From: UBA9337 sp036584565
Lineage (GTDB): Bacteria > Patescibacteriota > Minisyncoccia > Moranbacterales > UBA9337
Direction: 5' to 3'
Length of the DNA stretch: 14,435 bases
NCBI GenBank assembly: GCA_036584565.1
Contig: JAZHDF010000073.1
Span: 1-14,435, forward strand
Part shown: positions 1 through 6,783 of the stretch, in pieces
Layout of the letters: each line of letters begins with the position of its first letter
Position numbering within the stretch: the first letter of the stretch is position 1
Made by a program: the position numbers and the translations under genes
The notes under the pieces: generated by a model
Database searches by the model: none
Seen by the model: only the letters and a program-made list of their open reading frames with translations
What the model was told of the DNA's origin: nothing

Positions 1-57
1 GTAGCGCAGGTCCGCATCCAGCCCGAAGATGATGTCCGAAACGTTTTCGGCCAGCCA
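1..57 (-). other. GC-rich contig-end fragment, PAS-domain-like, probably foreign
   Basis: Bases 1-60 hold 34 G/C of 60, while bases 61-120 hold only 7 of 60, so composition changes abruptly near base 57. Read on the minus strand, the fragment is open and encodes a peptide containing ENVSDIIFGLDADLRY. This resembles the opening of a PAS sensor domain as found in bacterial histidine kinases and GGDEF proteins. The frame has no ATG: the ATG at 54-56 is in another frame, and upstream in the PAS frame a TAA appears within the AT-rich DNA. A true gene start here is therefore unlikely. The simplest reading is a short piece of another genome joined at the contig end. The PAS assignment rests on pattern recognition of about 19 residues. 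Confidence 0.5.
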
Positions 58-132
58 TATTTTATTTTAAGACATTTTTTATTTTAAAAAAGATATTTTA
101 AACTAATTATACCAGAATTTTTTATTTAAAGC

Positions 133-161
133 AAAAACATCCGCCCAAGGCGGATGTTTTT
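133..161. terminator. Bidirectional rho-independent terminator after the DsbA-like gene
   Basis: A perfect 13-bp inverted repeat (133-145 with 149-161) has the GC-rich core CATCCGCC/GGCGGATG and a 3-base CAA loop. It is flanked by A5 on the left and T5 on the right, so it has a T tract in either direction. It lies 16 bases past the stop codon of the minus-strand DsbA-like gene and should end that transcript. Confidence 0.92.
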
Positions 162-176
162 AAATAAAGCATTTTT

Positions 177-1355
177 TTATTCCTCAACCGGAATAACCGT
201 TTCTTCTTCGGTCTCAATATTTTCAGTCTCAACTCCTTCACCCAACTCCTCATCAATAATCTTTTTTAACTCGGAAGCTTGAATAGCTCCGTTTTTAAAT
301 TTATCATTAATAAAGATGGCCGGGGTTCCGCTAATCCCGAAGCTCTCCGCCTCCTTAAGATCGGCTTCGATTTTTTCATTGTATCGACCCTCGGTAATAC
401 ATTGATTAAATTTAGTCGTATCTAATTTCAACTGAGTGGCATAACTGACAAAGTTTTTATTATCTTTGGCTTCGCTCCAAACTTTCTGTTCGGCAAAAAG
501 CTTGTCTTTATAATCCCTCCACTTACCTTGTTCATTGGCACACTCGGCTGCCAAAGCGGCCGCTTTGGCTCGGGGATGAATTTGCTCCAGAGGAAGATTT
601 TTAAATATAAACTGAACCTTATCTCCGTAAGTATCGTAAGCATCATCTATGGTTTTTTGAAACATCTGACTATAAGGACACTGAAAATCGGAATATTCGA
701 CAATTTTAACCTTGGCATCATCCGGACCGTACTTAACAACATTTTCATTAATTTCTGGCAGAGTCAAATACTTACCCACCGGAATTCCGGCTTTGCCACT
801 ATCCATAAAATATTGACCGTTTTTTTCGATAAAAATCTCCTGAGCCTGAGCATAAATATCCGTATCCTCGATTTCTTTGGCAAAAATAAAAGCCGGCAAA
901 GATTTGATTTCGAAATCTTGAATCAATTTTTTACCCTCTTCCGAATCGAAAGCCACTTTATTGGTAAGCATGGTCGGCATTATTTTCTTCAAGGAAAGCA
1001 TAATTTCATCCACATTGCACTCTTCGCAAGATTCGTCATTGATAACACTCACTTCAATAATCGGATCGCTGTAAGCCACCCAAGTCTTTCCATCTAATTG
1101 AAAAATATCTTTGTCTTTAAGAATCTTTTGAGAAATTCCACCCCCCTTGATCAATTGAGAAAAATCCACAAATAAACTTCCCAAAAAAAGTCCGCCCAAT
1201 AAAATGGTTAAAGAGATCAAATTTTTCATCTTTTTTGATTCTTCTGTTTTGTTTTCTTCAGTCTCGTTGTTTTCGGCAATAACCTCTTCAAGATCATTTT
1301 CTTTTTCGGCAACAACCTCTTCGTCATTGCTTTCTTTTTTGCTGTTTTCAGTCAT
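177..1355 (-). CDS. Membrane-anchored tandem thioredoxin-fold (DsbA-like) protein
   Basis: A 392-residue protein probably involved in thiol-disulfide chemistry outside the membrane. Residues 1-43 form a very acidic, low-complexity cytoplasmic tail. One transmembrane segment follows (about 44-66), then two thioredoxin-fold domains. The first (about 95-185) has a C110-E-E-C113 motif and a cis-proline-like LPAFIF. The second (about 205-370) fits the DsbA-like Thioredoxin_4 family: DFQCPYS at 224-229, the AxxCAxxQGK helix with C272, C319, and the cis-proline GTPAIFIN. In the second active site the usual CxxC is C226-P-Y-S229, so the resolving cysteine is gone. The ATG at 1353-1355 was chosen because AAGGA lies 7 bases upstream (1363-1367). 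A start 15 codons longer is open but has no ribosome binding site. The gene follows the small one-TM gene at 1438-1779 and shares its promoter. Confidence 0.87.
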   Translation of the reverse strand: MTENSKKESNDEEVVAEKENDLEEVIAENNETEENKTEESKKMKNLISLTILLGGLFLGSLFVDFSQLIKGGGISQKILKDKDIFQLDGKTWVAYSDPIIEVSVINDESCEECNVDEIMLSLKKIMPTMLTNKVAFDSEEGKKLIQDFEIKSLPAFIFAKEIEDTDIYAQAQEIFIEKNGQYFMDSGKAGIPVGKYLTLPEINENVVKYGPDDAKVKIVEYSDFQCPYSQMFQKTIDDAYDTYGDKVQFIFKNLPLEQIHPRAKAAALAAECANEQGKWRDYKDKLFAEQKVWSEAKDNKNFVSYATQLKLDTTKFNQCITEGRYNEKIEADLKEAESFGISGTPAIFINDKFKNGAIQASELKKIIDEELGEGVETENIETEEETVIPVEE

Positions 1356-1362
1356 AAAATTT

Positions 1363-1367
1363 TCCTT
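1363..1367 (-). promoter_or_regulatory. Shine-Dalgarno site fixing the DsbA-like start, possibly in a hairpin
   Basis: AAGGA on the minus strand lies 7 bases before the ATG at 1353-1355. It is one of the few convincing Shine-Dalgarno sequences in the window. The site is part of CAAGG, which can pair with CCTTG some 25 bases upstream (1364-1368 with 1393-1397). A small inner stem lies between them (1376-1379 with 1385-1388). The pairing is short, so a regulatory role is only possible. Confidence 0.5.
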
Positions 1368-1437
1368 GCGCGTAAGTGTTTCCGACACCCGACAAGGCAA
1401 TTATTTTGTTAATTAATTAATTTACTTGATTATTATT

Positions 1438-1779
1438 TTACTCGACAGGTGCAGTTTGTTGTTCATTATTTGCCTCTTGGGCTTTTTTGGCATTAGCCTC
1501 CGCTTCGGCTTTTTGAGCCTCCTGTTTTTCCTTCATCTCTTTCTCTATCTGCTCAACATCATAGTCTTGCGAACCGCCATTAACCTTATAATCGCTAAAT
1601 CCGATACTGATATTTTTCAAAGCCTCGGCTTTAAGCATAATTCCCAAAAGCAACCCGATTATCAAAATTAAAATGACTTCCGTTCGATAATTCTTTTGAT
1701 TATTATCATTCTTCTCCGATTCATTTCCAATTTCATCAATTTCCGCTTCGCGGATTTCATTTTTTTCTTTTTCTTCCAT
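1438..1779 (-). CDS. Small single-pass membrane protein with acidic N-tail and charged C-terminal helix
   Basis: A 113-residue protein I cannot assign to a named function. Residues 1-33 are hydrophilic and acidic, 34-50 form one hydrophobic helix (VILILIIGLLLGIML), and the rest faces the other side. The section IGFSDYKV is followed by a long Lys/Glu/Ala/Gln-rich stretch (about 74-110), probably helical or disordered. Positive charge near R32 and the acidic tail resemble the DsbA-like protein encoded next, which also has an acidic tail before one TM. The two genes are 82 bases apart and share one promoter, so they may work together. The ATG at 1777-1779 has no Shine-Dalgarno, only an AT-rich leader. 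The composition and single helix make it look like a membrane-anchored accessory or scaffold protein, which is inference. Confidence 0.75.
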   Translation of the reverse strand: MEEKEKNEIREAEIDEIGNESEKNDNNQKNYRTEVILILIIGLLLGIMLKAEALKNISIGFSDYKVNGGSQDYDVEQIEKEMKEKQEAQKAEAEANAKKAQEANNEQQTAPVE

Positions 1780-1825
1780 AATTTTTTATTAAAAATTAAT
1801 CTTATTCAAATAAAAAAGTATCCTT

Positions 1826-1854
1826 AGTATAACAATCCGCCTGAAATATAGCAA
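1826..1854 (-). promoter_or_regulatory. Extended -10 sigma70-type promoter for the 113-aa/DsbA-like operon
   Basis: On the minus strand, TTGCTA (1849-1854) and TATACT (1826-1831) are separated by exactly 17 bases. A TGT sits directly before the -10, giving the extended -10 TGn form. Transcription should begin near 1819, leaving a leader of about 40 bases before the ATG at 1779. The promoter lies between the end of the upstream glycosyltransferase gene (1895) and the small membrane protein gene. Confidence 0.65.
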
Positions 1855-1894
1855 TATTGACAAGGTCGACTGTTTGTTGCATTTAAGAAAATCT

Positions 1895-3052
1895 TCAAAC
1901 TTGAATCTTTTCGACAATCTCCAAAAATTTTTTAGCCGTCCTGGTCCAAGTAAATTTTTGAACCTGTTTAATTCCGGCCGAATGAAATTCATTTTTTAAA
2001 TCCTTGTCAATTAAAAATTCTTTCATCGCCAAAGCGATCTCATCGGCCGAAAAAGCATCTATTAGAATTCCGGCCTCTCCCACAGTCTCAATCATGGAAG
2101 AATTATCGGAAGCGATAACCGGCACTCCGCATTTTATCGCCTCTAATGGGGGTAATCCGAAGCCCTCAAAAAAAGAAGGATATACAAAAAGAGAGGCCAG
2201 ATTATAAACAAAAATTTTATCCTCTTCATCAATAAATTTAACTTGATAAATATCTTTAGCTAAAGGAGAATTTATTATTTCTCTCTTTAATTTATCAGAT
2301 TTCCAACCCTCGGAGCCGGCAATCACCAATTTATATTTTTCCAGTTGATTTCCACCCTCCTGACGCATCCGCTCATAAGCCTTAACAATTCCGCCGATAT
2401 TTTTACGCGGCTCAAAAGTTCCCAGAAAAAGAATAAAATTAAAGGGTAAAGCGTATTTTTCCTTAATTTCCAAAAGTCGAGGATTATTCCTATCGATCCT
2501 ACCGAAAGCTTCTCCCACTCCGTTATAAACCGTTTCCACTTTAATCGGGTTTATCCTATAAAAACCGATTAAATCATTACGAGTCGAATCGGACACAGCC
2601 AAAACTTTATCGGCGCGCCGAATTATCTTTCGCGGATTGATAAAAATATGCCAAAGGCGCCTCTTCCAGGAAAAAGTTTCCGGATAATATTCGAAAGACA
2701 AGTCATGTACAGTCAGGATAAGTTTGACTTCCGGACTCAAAGCGACAAAGTTTAAATTGGGCATAAAAAAAACATCCGCTCCTCCGATTAACTTATCCAA
2801 TTTCGGCCAATTAAAATACCACAAAAAAAAGTTTAATACCTTATTTGGAAAACGAGAAATTTTTATTTCAACATTTTTACAATCTTTGAAAAAATCAAGC
2901 TCTAATTTAGGCTTTTTCCAAGAATTCAAAAAAAGGACATACTTATTTTTGTCGTCCTCCTTAAAAATTTTTTCCAAAAGATTGAGACTGTATTCCTCCA
3001 CTCCAGTCCGTCTTCCTTCAGACAAGCATCTGATATCTATGCCTATTTTCAT
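1895..3052 (-). CDS. Family 4 glycosyltransferase (GT-B fold)
   Basis: A 385-residue GT4 enzyme, expected to move a sugar from a nucleotide donor onto a glycan acceptor at the cytoplasmic face of the membrane. The N-terminal half begins MKIGIDIR and has the RTGVEEY loop (about 15-21). VHDLSFEYYPE and LAVSDSTRNDL follow (about 115-161), and YNGVG marks the hinge (about 176-180). The C-terminal donor domain has GTFEPRKN (211-218, with R216 and K217 at the usual phosphate-binding positions), LVIAGSEGW, and the EGFGLPPLE motif with E296 and E304 in E-x7-E spacing. The pattern is closest to the mannosyltransferase-like GT4 group; the sugar cannot be told. An in-frame ATG 11 codons upstream (3083-3085) is possible, but the family normally starts at MKIGIDIR. 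The stop is TGA. It is the last gene of the glycan operon. Confidence 0.93.
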   Translation of the reverse strand: MKIGIDIRCLSEGRRTGVEEYSLNLLEKIFKEDDKNKYVLFLNSWKKPKLELDFFKDCKNVEIKISRFPNKVLNFFLWYFNWPKLDKLIGGADVFFMPNLNFVALSPEVKLILTVHDLSFEYYPETFSWKRRLWHIFINPRKIIRRADKVLAVSDSTRNDLIGFYRINPIKVETVYNGVGEAFGRIDRNNPRLLEIKEKYALPFNFILFLGTFEPRKNIGGIVKAYERMRQEGGNQLEKYKLVIAGSEGWKSDKLKREIINSPLAKDIYQVKFIDEEDKIFVYNLASLFVYPSFFEGFGLPPLEAIKCGVPVIASDNSSMIETVGEAGILIDAFSADEIALAMKEFLIDKDLKNEFHSAGIKQVQKFTWTRTAKKFLEIVEKIQV

Positions 3053-3100
3053 ATTTTTTAATTTCTTATTTTTGACTATTTGCATCCTTGATAAAAAATA

Positions 3101-3685
3101 CTACTCCCAATAATGCCTAACCAAAACCGCCCAGAAACCGGCAAAAGATCCCAGCGCCGAAAGCAATATTGCCATTTGCCACCACGGCAAACCGTATTTA
3201 TCCACTACCGGAGCGCTGACTAAAAGTTTAAACCACTGTGGATTTTTTTGCTCGAAATTAAGTTCATCGGTTTTATTATTTAATATTTGAGAAACAATCC
3301 GACTAATCTCTCCAGCCTTTTCCTTATCCTTAATCAAAAAAGATATTTTAATCATCTGAGAAGACAATCTCTGACCTTTGAGCTTGGAAAAATAAACCCC
3401 TTCGGACTCTCGAATAATATCTGATTGAATCCTCTTCGAGCCGATCCAGCGCACCACCGTATCGGCAAATCTTTCATCGGCCTGCAGACGATAAAACTCA
3501 TCATAACGATATTCGGAAGTTTCTTTTTGATAACCGGTCCGCGTAATATTCAAATCGACCTCCGCTTTATAAAGACCACTCAAAGAAAACCAGACTCCCA
3601 AACCGAAAACAAAAGTCAACAAAAAAGCGCCCCAGAACCATCGCTTATTTTTTCTAAAAATTATAATAAAATCTTTCAAATCCAT
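3101..3685 (-). CDS. Wzz-like chain-length/polysaccharide co-polymerase membrane protein
   Basis: A 194-residue protein with the layout of a Wzz-type chain-length protein: a short cytoplasmic N-terminus, TM1 (about 17-37), an external region of about 130 residues rich in charge, and TM2 (about 168-188) near the C-terminus. The external part has a pattern of predicted helices (YRLQADERFADTVVRW, then KEKAGEISRIVSQILN), as in Wzz proteins, and APVVDKYGLPWW leads into TM2. It is shorter than typical Wzz proteins and carries no tyrosine-kinase domain. It lies 13 bases after the family 2 glycosyltransferase and 48 bases before the family 4 enzyme, so a role in controlling the glycan they make is likely. 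The ATG at 3683-3685 has only an AT-rich leader. Confidence 0.75.
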   Translation of the reverse strand: MDLKDFIIIFRKNKRWFWGAFLLTFVFGLGVWFSLSGLYKAEVDLNITRTGYQKETSEYRYDEFYRLQADERFADTVVRWIGSKRIQSDIIRESEGVYFSKLKGQRLSSQMIKISFLIKDKEKAGEISRIVSQILNNKTDELNFEQKNPQWFKLLVSAPVVDKYGLPWWQMAILLSALGSFAGFWAVLVRHYWE

Positions 3686-3698
3686 AGATATTAAAAAA

Positions 3699-5378
3699 TT
3701 ATTTGCCTTTGGGTGTCACCCAAAATTCGGTAAAATATTTTTTGATTAAAATTCTGGTTTGCGAATCAATCGCCGGCAGCGCTCCCAAAGTCGGAGCAAT
3801 TACCGGAATCAAAGCCCACTGCAAAATCATATTAATATATTTCCAGCGAGAATATTTTTTCGGTCTTGAAGGCATCAATAAAAAACTTAATGACATTGAA
3901 ATTATCAATCCCAACATCGCCAGACTCATCAAGCCTCTGGTAATAAAAGGTAAATTATGCGCCAAAACACTCTCGTTAAATTCACTTCCCCCGAATATCA
4001 AAGGCATCCAACCCAAAAAAGCCAAAATGAAAGGTGCGGTAGCCCAAGAATGATGACCTTCCAACATTTCAAAGGCAATTCCCAGTTTCTTTTTTAATTT
4101 AATCGCCCTATTTCCCCAAATAGAACGCATTATGATTGGAAAATTTTCAATTCCATAGGCCCAACGTCTTTTTTGGAAATATTGATTTTTAATAGTTTGC
4201 CAATAAGACTCGGCTAAAACCGCATCCAATGAAATCGGTAAGTAAATCGGGGTCACTTGATAATCCCCGTTATAATAAGCAAAACATTTCCAATAAATAA
4301 TTGAGTCTTCGCTGATCATATTAACCGGCCAAAAATCAACTTTCGCCAAAGTATCAAAGGGCTCGCTATGTGAAGAAAAAGTTACCATTTCTTTTCTAGT
4401 GCTTTGAAACATATGCCAAAAAGATGAGCTGGTAACAATCACTCGTACAAAAGCATTGGTATCCCACAAATTATTATGGTACATCGGGATTGGCTGATAA
4501 GAACGCTGCAGTCTCTTGGGATCAATAATATATTGATAAGTCAGTGCTGCAAAATATTCTTTATGACAGACACTGTCACAGTCAAAGTTAGAAAAAACCA
4601 CTTTCTTGAAATTAACTCTTTTTTCTTCCAAATATTTCTTCAATTCTCTAGCCGCAAAGGTTGCATTCGAGGCTTTACACTTCATCTCACCTTCCGCCAC
4701 TTTATGTGTCGTTACCAAAAAATCCCGAAACACGCCATTAAATTTATTTTTAAGAAAATTTACTTTTTCTGTGCGTTTCTTTTTATCTTCCCGCTCTTCA
4801 GTTGCCAATAAAATTATAATTTGTTTATTGGGAAAATTACTATTTTTTATCGCTTCAATAGTTGGTTCAATTACACTGGCTGGCTCTCCTGCCGTCGGCA
4901 ACATAACTACATGGATAATTTCCCGCCAGTCCCAAATATAATCTTTGATCGGCTCCAATTTAACGACATCTCTGCACTCATTCTTGAGCATTCGTATTTC
5001 TCTGCGTATTTTCATTTTTTGAGAAAAAGTCATTCCATTTTTTAATGATTCCTTTAGTCTGTCAACCTTATCTCTTAAAACTTGCGCATATTTTTCCGGC
5101 TCACGAATATTCTGACACCTTCCCCACCAATCAGTATTCTTGCCTCTTTTTAATTTCTTATAAGCGCTCACTGAATAAGCGGAGATAAAAATTGTCCTGT
5201 GAATCCAATAAATATCAAAAAGAATAACAAAAACCGATACCCAAACCGGAAGAAAAAAAGAAAAAATCGGCATTCCCAATAGAGTCGCCCAAGTTAAAAT
5301 ACCCGGAATTACTTCCAAGGCGCGTTGTGTCTTTTTTTCTTCTTCGTTGTCCGGATAAGGACTAGGAAATTTAAACAT
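3699..5378 (-). CDS. Membrane-bound family 2 glycosyltransferase with QxxRW motif
   Basis: A 559-residue GT-A enzyme of the cellulose/hyaluronan-synthase-like type. Two N-terminal TM segments (about 24-62) precede a cytoplasmic catalytic domain with all the expected landmarks: MLPTAGEP (159-166) at the nucleotide-binding edge, KCKASN (233-238), D266-C-D268 as the DxD metal site, the catalytic S-E357-D358 pair, and Q402-K-R-R405-W406 as the QxxRW motif that binds the growing chain. Three or four TM helices follow (about 446-466, 478-502, 517-535). The motifs point to transfer from a UDP- or GDP-sugar to a lipid or polymer, perhaps processively; the sugar cannot be read. The first open start is a TTG at 5394-5396, but the ATG at 5376-5378 is preferred. 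It leads the operon with the Wzz-like and GT4 genes. Confidence 0.9.
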   Translation of the reverse strand: MFKFPSPYPDNEEEKKTQRALEVIPGILTWATLLGMPIFSFFLPVWVSVFVILFDIYWIHRTIFISAYSVSAYKKLKRGKNTDWWGRCQNIREPEKYAQVLRDKVDRLKESLKNGMTFSQKMKIRREIRMLKNECRDVVKLEPIKDYIWDWREIIHVVMLPTAGEPASVIEPTIEAIKNSNFPNKQIIILLATEEREDKKKRTEKVNFLKNKFNGVFRDFLVTTHKVAEGEMKCKASNATFAARELKKYLEEKRVNFKKVVFSNFDCDSVCHKEYFAALTYQYIIDPKRLQRSYQPIPMYHNNLWDTNAFVRVIVTSSSFWHMFQSTRKEMVTFSSHSEPFDTLAKVDFWPVNMISEDSIIYWKCFAYYNGDYQVTPIYLPISLDAVLAESYWQTIKNQYFQKRRWAYGIENFPIIMRSIWGNRAIKLKKKLGIAFEMLEGHHSWATAPFILAFLGWMPLIFGGSEFNESVLAHNLPFITRGLMSLAMLGLIISMSLSFLLMPSRPKKYSRWKYINMILQWALIPVIAPTLGALPAIDSQTRILIKKYFTEFWVTPKGK

Positions 5379-5396
5379 AAAAATTTTAATCTTCAA

Positions 5397-5631
5397 ATTT
5401 TAACTGAATTAATTAAGTGTTATTGAGTAAAAAACTTTTCCAATATTGCGGTTTCGAAATTATTTCCCTATCAATCACTAAAACATTTAAACATATTTAA
5501 AAAATTAGCACAACTCCTTGACTGAACTATTAAAAGAATTCTTCTTAAAAAAATTAGGTTTAAAATTTACCCTTACATTAAAAACCGGACTAAAAATAAG
5601 CCGCCAAATTCAAAAAACGCAAAAATTAAAG
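5397..5631. other. AT-rich intergenic region before the glycan operon
   Basis: These 235 bases hold no convincing gene. On the minus strand TTGTGC (5508-5513) and TTAAAT (5485-5490), 17 bases apart, could be a weak promoter for the glycosyltransferase operon, which would give a leader of roughly 100 bases. AAGAATTCTT (5534-5543) is a short AT-rich palindrome. I see no clear terminator for the membrane protein gene ending at 5632. Confidence 0.4.
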
Positions 5632-5991
5632 CTAAAAATAATTTATCAAAATCAAAGACCCGCTGGCCACACTCACGCCCAACTGAATAATTAAGGTGGC
5701 CAAAGAAAGAATATGCGAGAGCATTCTTTCTTTTTTCAAAAAGAAATAAGCGGCTAAAATAAAGTTTGCCAAACCGAAAGACAATCCCACCAAAGGAATC
5801 AAATAAATTTGATTCTTGTCCCCCATCAGATCAACCCCCAGATAAACGTTATAATGAAGAATGACCAGATTATTAAGCTTTCCCACGAAATAAAAAGCGG
5901 ATACAAAATTGAAAATGGCCAAAAAAAAAGCTCCTCCGAAAATAGTGAGTAGGAGATTATTTTTAAAAAATTGCTTTATCTCATTAGACAT
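5632..5991 (-). CDS. Small three-TM membrane protein paired with an HTH regulator
   Basis: A 119-residue integral membrane protein of unknown function. A short polar N-terminus (NEIKQFFKNN) is followed by three hydrophobic segments at about 11-36, 62-84 and 92-117. The loop after the first contains HYNVYLGVDLMGDKNQ. It has no signal-peptide cleavage site or obvious catalytic motif. The gene starts 8 bases after the stop codon of the HTH/nucleotidyltransferase-like gene, so the two are almost certainly co-transcribed. The leader is AT-rich and lacks a Shine-Dalgarno, which suggests translational coupling. Possible roles include membrane sensor or partner for the regulator, but nothing in the sequence decides between them. 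Confidence 0.8.
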   Translation of the reverse strand: MSNEIKQFFKNNLLLTIFGGAFFLAIFNFVSAFYFVGKLNNLVILHYNVYLGVDLMGDKNQIYLIPLVGLSFGLANFILAAYFFLKKERMLSHILSLATLIIQLGVSVASGSLILINYF

Positions 5992-5999
5992 ATTTTAAA

Positions 6000-6608
6000 T
6001 TATTTTTTCAAGACGGAAACAATTTGTTTTATTTTAGGGAGTTTACTGAAATAAACCTCATGCGGTTCCTTAAAGATATTTATTAAAAATCGATCCAACA
6101 TATTCAAGCGATAATTCAGTTCCTCTCCCGTCAAAACCATATACCGAATTTCTTTGCCCACTTCGGCCTCCAAATGATTTATGAGTGTCCTAAGCTTGGT
6201 ACGACTGACATTATCCACCACCAAAAGAAGATCTAATTTACCTTTGGAATAGTTCATAAAAACACCGGTCGTTAAAACCAATTTGACATCCCCTATTTTT
6301 TTGACATTCTGCAAACTGGCGCATTGAGGGAAAATATCCGATTTTATTACCAGCCTCTCCAATTCTTGAAAAAAGGGGAAATTCAAATTTGTATAATAAT
6401 ATTTTTTTTTCTTTCGGGTTCTTTCCCTTATAAAATCGGCTTTTCTAAAAGCCTTCAATTCCTTGCGAGCCTCGGAGGAATTGATTAAATTTTTTGACAC
6501 AATCTCAGACAAAGGATATTCATTGCCGCTGTTTAAAATAAAAAAACGCATCATTCTGGCTCGAGACCTTGATCCGAAAAGAATTTCTAAAACTTGCGCT
6601 GAAGACAT
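6000..6608 (-). CDS. Winged-helix HTH regulator with degenerate nucleotidyltransferase-like domain
   Basis: A 202-residue probable transcription regulator. Residues 1-75 look like a winged helix: LFGSRSRARMMRFFIL as the first helix, then LSEIVSKNLI and SSEARKELKAF as the helix-turn-helix, and a basic wing (RERTRKKKKYYY). Residues about 105-190 resemble a minimal nucleotidyltransferase (MNT) fold: IGDVKLVLTTGVFMN and KLDLLLVVDN. The catalytic GS...DxD signature is broken, with only D126 remaining, so it probably binds rather than transfers. Proteins of this HTH-MNT type are, to my knowledge, frequent in Parcubacteria-like and archaeal genomes, mostly uncharacterised. The gene leads a two-gene unit with the three-TM protein 8 bases downstream. 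A near-perfect inverted repeat around its own promoter suggests autoregulation. Confidence 0.8.
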   Translation of the reverse strand: MSSAQVLEILFGSRSRARMMRFFILNSGNEYPLSEIVSKNLINSSEARKELKAFRKADFIRERTRKKKKYYYTNLNFPFFQELERLVIKSDIFPQCASLQNVKKIGDVKLVLTTGVFMNYSKGKLDLLLVVDNVSRTKLRTLINHLEAEVGKEIRYMVLTGEELNYRLNMLDRFLINIFKEPHEVYFSKLPKIKQIVSVLKK

Positions 6609-6647
6609 AACACATTCAAAATTACTGATTAAAAAAATAAAAAAAAG

Positions 6648-6691
6648 CTGTTTTACTTCATTTTAATATCAAAAACTCAAAAAGTAAACAG
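6648..6691 (-). promoter_or_regulatory. Promoter of the HTH regulator bracketed by an inverted repeat (possible operator)
   Basis: On the minus strand, TTTACT (6683-6688) and TAAAAT (6660-6665) lie 17 bases apart, a plausible sigma70-type pair. CTGTTTACTT (6682-6691) and AAGTAAAACAG (6648-6658) form an inverted repeat with one extra base in the right arm and a 23-base centre. One arm covers the -35 and the other covers the expected start of transcription near 6653. Only part of the repeat would be transcribed, so a protein-binding operator fits better than an RNA hairpin. Confidence 0.5.
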
Positions 6692-6735
6692 GACTTAATT
6701 TAAAGCATCCTTAAAACCGCAAAAAATATTTTAAA

Positions 6736-6753
6736 AAGCGATTTTTTTCGCTT
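6736..6753 (-). terminator. Rho-independent terminator after the Nudix-like gene
   Basis: AAGCGA and TCGCTT (6736-6741 with 6748-6753) form a 6-bp stem with a 6-base A loop on the minus strand. T5 and then more T-rich sequence follow. It lies about 30 bases past the stop of the Nudix-like gene (6784) and should end the lipoprotein-frr-Nudix transcript before the HTH regulator's promoter. Confidence 0.72.
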
Positions 6754-6783
6754 CTTTAAAACAAAAGCTTGATTTTAAAAAGA

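Noticed and set aside
528..1097. Plus-strand 189-codon open frame inside the DsbA-like gene
   Set aside because: It is antisense to a gene with clear thioredoxin domains, and its Phe/Ile/Asn-rich translation shows no domain or start signal. It is a shadow of the minus-strand coding.
5379..5396. TTG start extending the family 2 glycosyltransferase by six residues
   Set aside because: The ATG at 5376-5378 is a better start codon and the extra residues (MKIKIF) add no feature. The TTG has no better leader.
5534..5543. AAGAATTCTT palindrome as an operator or terminator
   Set aside because: It is short and AT-rich, lies in DNA where such palindromes arise by chance, and is not aligned with a promoter or gene end.
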